The position numbers were made by a program, and so were the translations under genes. Under the pieces are notes generated by a model that did not search any database, was not told where the DNA came from, and saw only the letters and a list, made by a program, of their open reading frames with translations. Shown here piece after piece: positions 36,175 through 44,484 of a stretch of 64,000 bases of DNA (its first letter is position 1; each line of letters begins with the position of its first letter). This DNA is from Pseudomonas pergaminensis. GTDB taxonomy: Bacteria > Pseudomonadota > Gammaproteobacteria > Pseudomonadales > Pseudomonadaceae. The stretch spans positions 1,550,001 through 1,614,000 of the forward strand of contig NZ_CP078013.2 of assembly GCF_024112395.2 (NCBI RefSeq), given 5' to 3'.

Positions 36175-37143
36175 TTATTTGCTCGGTTCGATCCTCATGA
36201 TGCCATCGGCCGACGCCACGGTTTTTACCGGCAACAGGGCGGGCAAGGCGTTGAGCAGGGCGTCGGGATCATTCACATCCAGATTGCCCGAGACCTTCAG
36301 GTGGGCCACAGCGCTGCTGACCTGCAGCGGTGCCTGGGGGCGGTACAGGCTCAATTCATCGATCAGGCTGGCCAGTTCGCGGTTGCGAAACGACAAGTGT
36401 CCACTGCGCCAGTCGGCGACTTCTTCAGCGGTGAGGGTTTGCTGCTGCAACGTGCCCTTGGCATAGCTGTAGATCGCGCGTTGCTGTGCACCCAACAGGC
36501 TCACGGGGCTTTTTGCATCCGGCTCGAAGGCGACCTGCCCATGGGCGACGCTGACCACCAGTTGTTGCTGGCTGCGGCGTACATCGAAGCCAGTGCCGAC
36601 CACGCGCACACGGGCTTCGCCTGCTTGCACGAACAGCGGCCGCTCCTTGTCGGCGGCCACTTCGATGTACACCTGGCCCTTGTCCAGGTGCACGATGCGC
36701 TGGTACGCGCTGAAATCGACCCGCACGCGGGTGTTGGCATTCACGTACAAGGTGCTGCCATCGGGCAGGTCCAGGGTGCGCATGCCTTTGGCATGGGCCG
36801 CTACCTGAGTGTGATAAAGCTCGCGCGGCGCGCCGATATGAGTGGCCAGCACCGCGCACAGCAGGGCGGCGGCCACGGCCAGGGCAGGGCGCCATACCGA
36901 CGGTTTGCGCTGGGGCAGCGCCACGGGTTTGTTCAGTTGCTGCAACTGGGCGAGGTCTGCCCACAGTTGTTCGAATTCGGCATAGGCGCGGGCATGGGCA
37001 GGCTCGGCTTGCCAGGCAGCAAAAGCCTTGCGGTCGGCGCGCCCCGCGTCATTGCGGTTGCGGGCAAACCAACTGGCGGCTTGGGCATCAATGGCGTCAC
37101 GGTCTTCGATGTCCAGGGCGTCGGTGTCGCTCAGGCGGTTCAT
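36175..37143 (-). CDS. FecR-family anti-sigma/signal transducer
   Basis: A 322-residue inner-membrane protein: cytosolic N-terminus with the conserved AASWFARN and ADRKAFAAWQAEPAHARAY segments, a single membrane helix near residues 85-105, and a periplasmic FecR domain (LPDGSTLYVNANTRVRVDF) plus a STN-like C-terminal end. It passes the ligand signal from the receptor's N-terminal domain to the sigma factor. It overlaps the sigma gene by 4 bases, and the receptor starts 128 bases after it. Length is normal for the family. Confidence 0.9.
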   Translation of the reverse strand: MNRLSDTDALDIEDRDAIDAQAASWFARNRNDAGRADRKAFAAWQAEPAHARAYAEFEQLWADLAQLQQLNKPVALPQRKPSVWRPALAVAAALLCAVLATHIGAPRELYHTQVAAHAKGMRTLDLPDGSTLYVNANTRVRVDFSAYQRIVHLDKGQVYIEVAADKERPLFVQAGEARVRVVGTGFDVRRSQQQLVVSVAHGQVAFEPDAKSPVSLLGAQQRAIYSYAKGTLQQQTLTAEEVADWRSGHLSFRNRELASLIDELSLYRPQAPLQVSSAVAHLKVSGNLDVNDPDALLNALPALLPVKTVASADGIMRIEPSK

Positions 37144-37679
37144 TCTGGCTGCTCCGTGCCGGGTTCGTGTTGAAGGCGTCGCTTGCAGTGCAGCAGGGCA
37201 AACGCGATGTGCTTTTCCACCATGCTGGTCGAAATGCCCATGCGCTCGGCGATCTGCGCCTGGCTCAAGCCTTCGAAGCGGTGCAGCATAAGGGCTTCTC
37301 GCCTGCGGGGCGAGAGTTCAGCAAGGACTTCTTTCAACTGTTCCAGGCGTTGCAAGCGTTGAGCGGCGGCCATGGGATCGTTTTGCTCGTCGGTGACCGG
37401 CTCGGCGTCCATTTCGGCGGGGTCAAAGTGGGCGGTCTGCCGTACCTTCTGTTTGCGCCAGTGATCACGCAGCAGGTTGCGCGCCATCTGGAACAGAAAC
37501 GCCCGTGGCTGCTCGACCTTGGCCCGGTCGCGGTAGTCCAGCCACTGAGTAAAGACATCCTGGGTCATGTCCGCCGCGTCGCTGGCGTTGTCCGTGCGTT
37601 TGCGCAGGAAATACAGGATATCTGTATAGAACCCGCGAAAGGCATCGGCCGACAACGGGTCGGGCTTGGGACGAGACAT
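37140..37679 (-). CDS. FecI-type ECF sigma factor
   Basis: A 179-residue ECF sigma factor with region 2 (FRGFYTDILYFLRKRTDNASDAADMTQDVF) and region 4 (LSQAQIAERMGISTSMVEKH). The ATG at 37679 is chosen because region 2 then starts near residue 15; an upstream frame adds 30 codons. It directs transcription of the receptor gene after release by the FecR-type partner. A Fur-like sequence 50-70 bases upstream suggests iron repression. Confidence 0.9.
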   Translation of the reverse strand: MSRPKPDPLSADAFRGFYTDILYFLRKRTDNASDAADMTQDVFTQWLDYRDRAKVEQPRAFLFQMARNLLRDHWRKQKVRQTAHFDPAEMDAEPVTDEQNDPMAAAQRLQRLEQLKEVLAELSPRRREALMLHRFEGLSQAQIAERMGISTSMVEKHIAFALLHCKRRLQHEPGTEQPE

Positions 37680-37699
37680 GGATATCCTTCTTGACGAAG

Positions 37700-37720
37700 C
37701 ACGACTTAGAGAAAGTCGTG
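37700..37720. other. Perfect hairpin in the 5' leader of the fecI-type gene
   Basis: Arms CACGACTT and AAGTCGTG with a five-base AGAGA loop. It lies 20 bases before the ATG. Confidence 0.7.
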
Positions 37721-37728
37721 AATGGTAT

Positions 37729-37747
37729 CGAGAACCATTGTCATTTG
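37729..37747. promoter_or_regulatory. Possible Fur box upstream of the fecI-type gene
   Basis: AATGACAATGGTTCTCG on the minus strand matches the Fur consensus GATAATGATAATCATTATC in 9 of 12 core positions. The match is incomplete. Confidence 0.4.
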
Positions 37748-37779
37748 TCTCTATTTTACGGATGTACACAGCAAAAAAT

Positions 37780-37866
37780 GTGGGAGCGGGCTTGCTCGCG
37801 AAAGCGGTGTGTCAGTCGATTTATCCGGTGCTGGCACACTGCATTCGCGGGCAAGCCCGCTCCCAC
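37780..37866. repeat. REPIN upstream of the fecI-type gene
   Basis: Two inverted GCGGGCTTGC cores about 40 bases apart. They lie between the divergent ends of the fecI-type gene leader and the DapA-family gene. Confidence 0.9.
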
Positions 37867-37879
37867 AGGGGATCGTGGG

Positions 37880-38752
37880 TTAGCGCAGTAGTGCTTTCAG
37901 TTGTTCGATCCCCACGTCACCCAACGGGAACACTGGCAAACGTGGATCACCCACTTCCAGACCGGTCAGACGCAGCCCGGCCTTGATCGTCGCGGGCAAG
38001 CCACCCTTGAGGATGAATTCCAGCAAGGGCAACTGGCGGTAAAACAGCTCTCGCGCCTTGGTCAGATCATTGGCCAAGACCGCCTCATACAACGCCAGGT
38101 TCAGCTCTGGGATCAGGTTCGGTGCTGCCGTGCACCAGCCCTTGGCGCCTGCCGCGAAGGCTTCCAGCGCCAGCGGGTTGCAACCGTTGTAGAACGGCAC
38201 ATCGCTGTGGCGATGCAACTGGTGCATGCGTTGGATATCCCCGGTGCTTTCCTTGACCATGGTCACGTTGGCCACCTGCTTGAGGATGCGCAGGATCAAA
38301 TCCACCGACATGTCCGTGCCGCTGGTGGCCGGGTTGTTGTAGAGCATGATCGGCACGCCGATGCTGTCGCCGATCGCGGCGTAGTGGGCGAGGATCTCCG
38401 CTTCGCTGAGCTTCCAGTAGGACGCCGGCAGCACCATCACCGCATCGGCGCCATTGGCCTCGGCGTAACGGGCGCGGCGCACGGCTTTGGCGGTGGTCAG
38501 GTCCGAGACGCTGACGATGGTCGGTACGCGCCGGGCGATTTTCGCCAGGCTGAAGGCGCTGACTTCATCCCACTCGGCGTCGCTCAAGTATGCACCTTCA
38601 CCGGTGCTGCCCAGTGGCGCGATGGCGTGCACGCCGCCGTCAATCAGGCGGTCGATGGAGCGGCCGAGGGCGTCGAGGTCAATGCGTTGGCCGTCGGCGC
38701 TGAACGGGGTGATGGTGTAGCCGATGATGCCGTGAATGGTTGGGCTGGACAT
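37880..38752 (-). CDS. DapA-family class I aldolase
   Basis: A 290-residue TIM-barrel enzyme of the dihydrodipicolinate synthase/N-acetylneuraminate lyase family. Substrate-binding LGSTGEGAYL (GTGE-like, residues 47-56), Tyr138 in MLYNN, and Schiff-base Lys167 in VTMVKESTGD are all visible. The family condenses or cleaves pyruvate or related keto acids. The partner aldolase gene next door suggests a catabolic role, not lysine synthesis. The ATG at 38752 is chosen as the family start MSSPTIHG. Substrate unknown. Confidence 0.85.
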   Translation of the reverse strand: MSSPTIHGIIGYTITPFSADGQRIDLDALGRSIDRLIDGGVHAIAPLGSTGEGAYLSDAEWDEVSAFSLAKIARRVPTIVSVSDLTTAKAVRRARYAEANGADAVMVLPASYWKLSEAEILAHYAAIGDSIGVPIMLYNNPATSGTDMSVDLILRILKQVANVTMVKESTGDIQRMHQLHRHSDVPFYNGCNPLALEAFAAGAKGWCTAAPNLIPELNLALYEAVLANDLTKARELFYRQLPLLEFILKGGLPATIKAGLRLTGLEVGDPRLPVFPLGDVGIEQLKALLR

Positions 38753-38780
38753 GGACGGTCTCCGGTCGAAAATAGGCAAG

Positions 38781-39563
38781 TCAGTTCAGGCAATCGGCGT
38801 GTTGACGCAGGTTCTGCCGGGCGTAGTAGTTGAACGCGGCGCCCTGGCGCTTGGGCCGTGAGATCCAGTCATGGGCCTCGCGCCCCAGTTCCGGCAGGAT
38901 TGGCTTGATGGTGCCGGCTGCCATCGCGAGCAACTGCAACTTGGCCGCGCGCTCGATCAACTGCGCGATCACACAGGCTTCCTCGATGCTCGCCCCGGTG
39001 GACAGCTGGCCGTGGTGCGAGAGCAGGATCGCGCGTTTGTCGCCCAGTGCCGTGGTGATGATTTCACCTTCTTCATTGCCCACCGGCACACCCGGCCAGG
39101 CCTCCAGGAAGGCGCAGTCTTCGTACAGCGGGCAGAGGTCCATATGGGACACCTGCAGCGGCACTTCCAGCATCGACAGCGCGGCGATGTGCGTGGGGTG
39201 CGTGTGAATGATGCAGTTCACATCCGGCCGCCCACGGTACACCCAGCTGTGGAAACGGTTGGCCGGGTTGGGGATGCCATGGCCCTCCAGCACTTCAAGA
39301 TCCTCGTTCACCAGCAACAGGTTGCTGGCAGTGATCTCATCAAAACCCAGGCCCAGTTGCTGCGTGTAATAGGTGCCCTGTTCCGGCCCGCGCGCGGTGA
39401 TCTGCCCGGCCAGGCCGGAGTCGTGACCGTTTTCGAAGAGGATGCGGCAAGTCAACGCCAGCTTTTGCCGGTCGGTCCACGTATTATCCGCCAGGGTGTT
39501 TTGCATCTGGGTCAGTGCTTGCTTGACCAGTTGGTCTTTCGGGAGTGCTAATGTCTTGGCCAT
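38781..39563 (-). CDS. Class II aldolase/adducin-family protein
   Basis: A 260-residue protein of the class II aldolase/adducin fold. Zinc ligands appear in CIIHTHPTH and LLSHHGQLS. Related enzymes include fuculose-phosphate and ribulose-phosphate aldolases, and some act on non-phosphorylated substrates. It lies 28 bases upstream of the DapA-family gene, so the two likely form an operon. Its promoter faces the divergent XRE-cupin gene. The ATG at 39563 begins MAKTLALPKDQ; a longer frame adds eight codons. Confidence 0.84.
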   Translation of the reverse strand: MAKTLALPKDQLVKQALTQMQNTLADNTWTDRQKLALTCRILFENGHDSGLAGQITARGPEQGTYYTQQLGLGFDEITASNLLLVNEDLEVLEGHGIPNPANRFHSWVYRGRPDVNCIIHTHPTHIAALSMLEVPLQVSHMDLCPLYEDCAFLEAWPGVPVGNEEGEIITTALGDKRAILLSHHGQLSTGASIEEACVIAQLIERAAKLQLLAMAAGTIKPILPELGREAHDWISRPKRQGAAFNYYARQNLRQHADCLN

Positions 39564-39606
39564 ATCGGGTGCCCTCGGTAGCTGCAAATGACACTAACGA
39601 TGCTAT

Positions 39607-39623
39607 ATGACACTTTGTGTCAT
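39607..39623. promoter_or_regulatory. Operator palindrome between aldolase and XRE genes
   Basis: ATGACACTTTGTGTCAT is a perfect 17-base palindrome. A matching half-site AATGACAC lies at 39587-39594. It is the likely operator for the divergent XRE-cupin regulator and both flanking genes. Confidence 0.7.
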
Positions 39624-39668
39624 TGGCAAGCACAGCTCATCGCTTACTGCATGGATTAACCGCAGCGC

Positions 39669-40196
39669 ATGTCTATCCGTTTGAAATTATTGAGAAAAAA
39701 ACTTGGCGTCACCTTGGAGGCCCTGGCCGAAAAGTCCGGGATGACCAAGAGTTACCTGTCCAAGGTCGAGCGCGGGCTCAACACGCCGTCGATTGCCGCC
39801 GCGCTCAAACTGGCCAAGGCGTTGAACGTGAAGGTCGAGGAGTTGTTCAGCGAAGACAGCGTCAGCCTCGACAGCTACAGCCTGGTGCGCAGCCATGAGC
39901 GGCCGGACACATCACCGGGTTATGCGGTGCTGGCCCATCAGGTCAGCGAACGCAGCCTGCTGCCGTTCATCATCTACCCGCCGGCGGAGTTCACCGACAA
40001 GACCTTCAAGGAGCACCTGGGCGAAGAGTTTCTGTTTGTGCATGAAGGCCAGGTGGAAGTGGATTTCATGAACGAGCGCGTGATCCTGGAGCGGGGCGAT
40101 GCGCTGCACTTCAATGCGCAGAAGCCTCATCGGTTGCGCTCGGTGGGGCCGGTGCAGGCGCAATTGCTGGTTGTGGTGCACAGCTCGGAAGAATGA
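39669..40196 (+). CDS. XRE-family regulator with C-terminal cupin (PuuR/YdcN-like)
   Basis: A 175-residue regulator: XRE helix-turn-helix in residues 1-60 (LEALAEKSGMTKSYLSKVERG) and a cupin barrel in residues 95-170 (EEFLFVHEGQVEVDF, ERGDALHFNAQKPHRL). Such proteins bind small metabolites in the cupin pocket. It is divergent from the aldolase operon, with a perfect operator palindrome between, so it probably controls that operon. Confidence 0.9.
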   Translation: MSIRLKLLRKKLGVTLEALAEKSGMTKSYLSKVERGLNTPSIAAALKLAKALNVKVEELFSEDSVSLDSYSLVRSHERPDTSPGYAVLAHQVSERSLLPFIIYPPAEFTDKTFKEHLGEEFLFVHEGQVEVDFMNERVILERGDALHFNAQKPHRLRSVGPVQAQLLVVVHSSEE

Positions 40197-40225
40197 TGTC
40201 GCGCGCGTGTTGCGAACACACTCAA

Positions 40226-40312
40226 TGTGGGAGCTGGCTTGCCTGCGATAGCATCACCTCGGTTCAGCTGACAGACCGAGGTGCCTGTATCGCAGGCAAG
40301 CCAGCTCCCACA
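40226..40312. repeat. REPIN after the XRE gene
   Basis: Inverted CTGGC-type REP cores lie about 40 bases apart between convergent genes. Confidence 0.9.
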
Positions 40313-40335
40313 TTGGATCGACGTCGCCTATAAAA

Positions 40336-41352
40336 TCAGCGTTCGACAGGCACTGACAGCGCTGGATTGCCCAATGGGTGCGTACGCGCCGCGAAGAACT
40401 TCAGCGCCACCCCAGCCCCCTCAAACAACTCCGAATACCGCCGCTTCTGCTGACGAATAAACCCATCGCTGCGCCCCGACACCGAGATCGCCAGCGTCGT
40501 CACATTGGCTTGGCGAATCGCGTCCACCAGGTGTTTATCCTGCGGTCCCAGCTCGTGCCCGAACAGGCACAACGCTCCCTCATGGCTCAGCAACTGCTCA
40601 TAGCAGAACGACAGGTAATCCGAACTGCGGATGGTCTTGAGCTTCTCTTCCACCTTGCCCTCGCTGACAAACAGCGGTACGTCGTCCAGGGTCTTGATAG
40701 TGTTGTTGATCGCGAAACTGCTGAGCAAGGTGCTGTCAGTGGTCGGCAACTTGCGCGCGGTACCGTCGAGGTTACGCACCAGGTGCAGGCCGCCGTGCAA
40801 GTACAAGATGCGCGTGGCGTCGGTACGGGTATTGCGCAGGTCGAAGCTGGCGTCGGCGCTGCGGAACAAATCGTCGATGCCGGGGGCGTGCAGGATCGCC
40901 CAGTAGTTCAGCAAATCGTAATTGGTGGTGAACACCGTGGGGTAGTTCGCCAGCTCGCTGTTGATCGTCGCCAGCGTCGACGGTTGCACCAGGCGCCACG
41001 GGATATGCACGGCGTGGATGGTGTTGATCAACGCTTCCTTGATCGCGTAGTAACGATTGCGCGGCGCCGCCGAGCTGACCGCCAGGGCCTTGTTGACCCG
41101 GCTGGTGGTCTTCAACGCGCCCAGCGCCTGCTCGAAGCTGCGGGTTTGCAAGGCGTCGAACACGCTGAGCTCGGATTGGCTCAGGGGCTTTTCTTCGACG
41201 GTGCGGGCGTTTTCGAACAGTGAGTCGTAGGCGAAGTCTTCCCAAATCGTGCGGCTTGCGCCGTTGCCGATCAGAATCCCGCTGAAGTCGTGGGCAGCGC
41301 GCAGGGCGCTCCAGTCTTCAAGGTGGGCGTCACTATCCTGGAAATCCTTCAT
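40336..41352 (-). CDS. DUF4917 protein with SIR2/AbiH-like motifs
   Basis: A 338-residue soluble protein of the DUF4917 family. Spaced motifs recall the NAD-binding SIR2-like/AbiH superfamily: GILIGNGAS (residues 25-33), FTTNYDLL (141-148), LYLHGG with His186 (183-188) and LCLFGHELGPQDKHL (261-275). SIR2-like enzymes bind or cleave NAD; several act in phage defence. The motif order and spacing fit, but catalysis is inferred, not shown. It stands alone, divergent from an iron alcohol dehydrogenase, with no obvious defence neighbours. No signal peptide or membrane segment is present. Confidence 0.68.
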   Translation of the reverse strand: MKDFQDSDAHLEDWSALRAAHDFSGILIGNGASRTIWEDFAYDSLFENARTVEEKPLSQSELSVFDALQTRSFEQALGALKTTSRVNKALAVSSAAPRNRYYAIKEALINTIHAVHIPWRLVQPSTLATINSELANYPTVFTTNYDLLNYWAILHAPGIDDLFRSADASFDLRNTRTDATRILYLHGGLHLVRNLDGTARKLPTTDSTLLSSFAINNTIKTLDDVPLFVSEGKVEEKLKTIRSSDYLSFCYEQLLSHEGALCLFGHELGPQDKHLVDAIRQANVTTLAISVSGRSDGFIRQQKRRYSELFEGAGVALKFFAARTHPLGNPALSVPVER

Positions 41353-41405
41353 TGCGGCGGGTCTACTCGAAATCGGCTGGACGGTGACTTTATCACGGGT
41401 TGGCG

Positions 41406-41419
41406 TTGATCCTGATCAA
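41406..41419. promoter_or_regulatory. Perfect ANR/FNR-type box
   Basis: TTGATCCTGATCAA matches the ANR/FNR consensus TTGATNNNNATCAA in all ten fixed positions. It is centred 63 bases before the ATG of the iron alcohol dehydrogenase and 60 bases before the start of the divergent DUF4917 gene. If the box is at -41.5, transcription starts near 41454. Confidence 0.7.
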
Positions 41420-41475
41420 GATACGGCGGCTGGCGCAGGTTGATGCTGTAGGCATAAAGCCTCTGAGGATTCGCC

Positions 41476-42624
41476 ATGAGCAGCACCTTTTTTATCCCCG
41501 CCGTCAATATCATGGGCACCGACTGCCTCGACGAAGCGATGACCGCCATCCGCAACTATGGCTTTCGCAAAGCATTGATCGTCACCGACGCCGGCCTGGC
41601 CAAGGCGGGCGTCGCGAGCATGATCGCCGAGAAACTGGCGATGCAGGACATTGACTCGGTGATCTACGACGGCGCCAAGCCCAACCCCAACGTGGAAAAC
41701 GTCGAGAACGGCCTGGCGCTACTGCAGCAGAGCGCCTGCGATTTTGTGGTGTCCCTGGGTGGCGGTTCGCCCCATGACTGCGCCAAGGGCATCGCCCTGT
41801 GCGCCACCAACGGCGGGCATATCGGCGACTACGAAGGCGTCGACCAATCGAGCAAACCGCAACTGCCGCTGGTGGCCATCAACACCACCGCCGGCACCGC
41901 CAGCGAGATGACTCGCTTCTGCATCATCACCGACGACACCCGCCACGTGAAAATGGCCATCGTCGACCGCAACGTCACGCCGCTGCTGTCGGTCAACGAC
42001 CCGGCGCTGATGGTCGGCATGCCCAAGGGCCTGACAGCCGCCACCGGCATGGACGCGTTGACCCATGCCATCGAAGCCTACGTGTCCACCGCCGCCAATC
42101 CGATCACCGACGCCTGCGCCATCAAGGCCATCGAACTGATCAGCGCGAACCTGCGCCTGGCGGTCCGCGACGGCAGCGACAAGGCCGCCCGGGAAAACAT
42201 GGCCTACGCGCAGTTCCTCGCCGGCATGGCCTTCAACAATGCGTCCCTGGGCTTCGTGCACGCCATGGCCCACCAACTGGGCGGTTTCTACGACCTGCCC
42301 CACGGCGTGTGCAACGCAGTGTTGCTGCCCCATGTGCAAAGCTTCAACGCCAGCGTCTGCGCCAAACGCCTGAGCGATGTGGGCCGTGCGCTGGGCGCCG
42401 ATATCAAGGGCATCACCGACGAAGAGGGGGCCCAGGCCGCCATCACCGCCATTCGCAGCCTGGCCCACGACGTCGAAATCCCCGCCGGATTGCGCGAACT
42501 GGGCGCCAAGTTGCAGGACATTCCCTTGCTGGCGACCAACGCGCTGAAAGATGCCTGCGGCCTGACCAACCCTCGGCGGGCGGATCAGCGGCAGATCGAG
42601 GAGATCTTTCGCAACGCGTTTTGA
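41476..42624 (+). CDS. Iron-containing alcohol dehydrogenase (YiaY/ErcA-like)
   Basis: A 382-residue group III alcohol dehydrogenase. NAD-binding [11 protein letters not shown] (residues 95-105) and metal ligands Asp193, His197, His262 and His276 are in place. These enzymes interconvert alcohols and aldehydes with NAD and Fe(II). Relatives are E. coli YiaY and Pseudomonas ErcA, tied to ethanol or phenylethanol metabolism. A perfect ANR-type box upstream suggests induction at low oxygen. No operon partner follows closely. Confidence 0.9.
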   Translation: MSSTFFIPAVNIMGTDCLDEAMTAIRNYGFRKALIVTDAGLAKAGVASMIAEKLAMQDIDSVIYDGAKPNPNVENVENGLALLQQSACDFVVSLGGGSPHDCAKGIALCATNGGHIGDYEGVDQSSKPQLPLVAINTTAGTASEMTRFCIITDDTRHVKMAIVDRNVTPLLSVNDPALMVGMPKGLTAATGMDALTHAIEAYVSTAANPITDACAIKAIELISANLRLAVRDGSDKAARENMAYAQFLAGMAFNNASLGFVHAMAHQLGGFYDLPHGVCNAVLLPHVQSFNASVCAKRLSDVGRALGADIKGITDEEGAQAAITAIRSLAHDVEIPAGLRELGAKLQDIPLLATNALKDACGLTNPRRADQRQIEEIFRNAF

Positions 42625-42635
42625 TAGGGGCAGCC

Positions 42636-42705
42636 TTAAGCTGCAAGCGGTAAGCTACGAGCTGGATGTGCTCAACTTGAGCTTGAAGCTTGCGGCTTGC
42701 CGCTG
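42636..42705. repeat. AAGCTGCAAGC-type intergenic repeat
   Basis: Imperfect inverted arms (AAGCTGCAAGCGGTAAGCT and a partner GCTTGCGGCTTGCCGCT) surround a GAGCTGGATG core. This motif family is common between Pseudomonas genes. The exact ends are uncertain. Confidence 0.45.
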
Positions 42706-42716
42706 AGGTCCCCCCT

Positions 42717-43391
42717 ATGAGAGTTCTGTTATTCGGCGCCACCGGCATGGTCGGCCAGGGTGTCCTGCGTGAGTGCCTGTTGGCCGCTGACGTTCAGGAA
42801 GTCGTCGCCGTTGGCCGCACGCCCTTGACCCAGGAGCACGGCAAGCTGCACCAGGTGTTGCACGGCGATATGCTGGATTTCCAGCCTCTGGAAAACCTGT
42901 TGCAAGGCTTTGACGCGTGTTTCTTTTGCCTCGGTGTTTCATCGGCGGGGATGAATGAAGTCAAGTACACCCACCTCACCTATGACCTCACTCTGGTCGC
43001 TGCCAGCACGTTGGCGCGGCTCAATCCACACATGACGTTTATCTATGTGTCCGGTGCCGGTACCGACAGTTCCGAGGCGGGTAAATCGATGTGGGCGCGG
43101 GTCAAGGGCAAGACCGAGAATGCCTTGCTGCGCCTGCCGTTCAAGGCGGTGTATCTGTTTCGGCCTGGGGTGATCCAGCCGTTGCATGGCGTGCGGTCGA
43201 AGACGCCGTTGTATCAGTCGTTTTATTCGGTACTCGGGCCATTGCTGTCGTTTGTGCGGCGGCTGAAACCAGGCTGGGTGGTGAGCACCGAGACCGTAGG
43301 CCGGGCGATGTTGCAGGCTGCCAGCCAGGGTGCGCCGCAGCCGGTGGTGGAGCAGGCCGAGATCAATCGGCTGGCCAGCGAGCGTCGCTGA
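42717..43391 (+). CDS. NAD(P)-binding Rossmann-fold protein, epimerase-like
   Basis: A 224-residue protein with the nucleotide-binding GATGMVGQG motif (residues 8-16) and a YVSGAGTD segment resembling the atypical short-chain dehydrogenase group (NmrA/HTATIP2-like). The active-site Tyr/Lys pair is not clear, so a catalytic role is uncertain. The ATG at 42717 is chosen because the Rossmann motif starts there. It shares one base (TGATG) with the following LysR gene, suggesting co-translation. Confidence 0.82.
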   Translation: MRVLLFGATGMVGQGVLRECLLAADVQEVVAVGRTPLTQEHGKLHQVLHGDMLDFQPLENLLQGFDACFFCLGVSSAGMNEVKYTHLTYDLTLVAASTLARLNPHMTFIYVSGAGTDSSEAGKSMWARVKGKTENALLRLPFKAVYLFRPGVIQPLHGVRSKTPLYQSFYSVLGPLLSFVRRLKPGWVVSTETVGRAMLQAASQGAPQPVVEQAEINRLASERR

Positions 43392-44299
43392 TGTTGCACA
43401 AGAGTCTGGTGCGTCGCTTGGACCTGATCACGCTGCAGTTGTTTGTGGCGGTGTTCGAGGAAGGCACGCTCACCCGTGCTGCCAACCGTGAGGCCATTGC
43501 AGTGTCGGCTGCCAGCAAGCGCTTGATGGAGCTGGAGCAGGTGCTGGGCGTCACCCTGTTCGTGCGCCGCGCCAAGGGCATGGACCTGACGGCAGCCGGT
43601 GAAACCTTGCTGCACCATGCGCGGCAGATGCTGTTCAACGTCGAGAAGATGGGCCTGGAACTGGGCGAACACAGCCATGGTGTGCGCGGCTATGTGCGAA
43701 TGCTGGCCAACCTTTCGGCAATTATTCAGTTTCTTCCGGAAGACCTGCGGGGCTTTTCCGAACTGCACCCCGAAGTGAAAACCGACCTGGAAGAACGTCC
43801 CAGCAAAGGTGTGGTTCAAGGTGTGTTGGATGGCGTGGCGGACCTTGGGATTTGTTCCAGTGACACCGACATCAAAGGCCTGCCCAGCGTAACGTATCGA
43901 CGCGACAAACTGGTGGTGCTGATGCCGGCGGATCACCCGTTGGCAGAGCGTGAAACCCTGGCGTTCAGTGAAACCCTCGACAGCGATTACGTCGGCCTGC
44001 ACGCCGCCAGCTCCATCAATATGCGCACCCATGCGGCCGCGCGCGAGGCGGGCAAGATGCTGCGCCTGCGCATTCATGTGCCGGGGTTCGACGCCATGTG
44101 CCGGATGGTCCAGGCCAACATGGGCATTGGGATCCTGCCACAAAAGGCCTACGAGTTGTTTGGTCGCGCACTGGGCCTGCATGCCGTACCGCTGACGGAC
44201 GACTGGTCGGACCGTAGTCTGATCCTGGTGGTGCGCGATAAGACGCAGTTGTCCCCGGTCAGTCGTCTGCTGTTCGACTACCTCAGCGGTCCCCTGTAG
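43391..44299 (+). CDS. LysR-family regulator
   Basis: A 302-residue LysR protein with N-terminal winged helix-turn-helix (LQLFVAVFEEGTLTRAANREA) and the usual periplasmic-binding-like effector domain. It precedes the CoA-transferase operon by 185 bases, so it likely controls that operon. A LysR-type box with arms GTTCGC/GCGAAC (44384-44400) lies between. A longer frame extends backwards through the upstream gene and is rejected. Effector unknown. Confidence 0.86.
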   Translation: MLHKSLVRRLDLITLQLFVAVFEEGTLTRAANREAIAVSAASKRLMELEQVLGVTLFVRRAKGMDLTAAGETLLHHARQMLFNVEKMGLELGEHSHGVRGYVRMLANLSAIIQFLPEDLRGFSELHPEVKTDLEERPSKGVVQGVLDGVADLGICSSDTDIKGLPSVTYRRDKLVVLMPADHPLAERETLAFSETLDSDYVGLHAASSINMRTHAAAREAGKMLRLRIHVPGFDAMCRMVQANMGIGILPQKAYELFGRALGLHAVPLTDDWSDRSLILVVRDKTQLSPVSRLLFDYLSGPL

Positions 44300-44383
44300 G
44301 CGCCCGGCTTGCCGGCGATGGCGATCTTTAATCGCCGCAGCACGCAAGGGACTCATCGACCGTCAGCCGATTCGTACAAATGT

Positions 44384-44400
44384 GTTCGCGTTTGGCGAAC
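44384..44400. promoter_or_regulatory. Candidate LysR box before the CoA-transferase operon
   Basis: GTTCGCGTTTGGCGAAC contains TTCGC-N5-GCGAA and fits the T-N11-A pattern of LysR operators. It lies about 85 bases before the CoA-transferase ATG. Confidence 0.55.
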
Positions 44401-44484
44401 GCTCCTTGCCAACTGACGGTTGGATTTATCCTGCACCTGCCCTCTAGTCTTGGCGTCACATTCCAAGAATAAGAGGTACACCCC

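Noticed and set aside
43091..43390. N-terminal extension of the LysR gene by 100 codons
   Set aside because: It overlaps the preceding gene in another frame. The helix-turn-helix starts right after the ATG at 43391.
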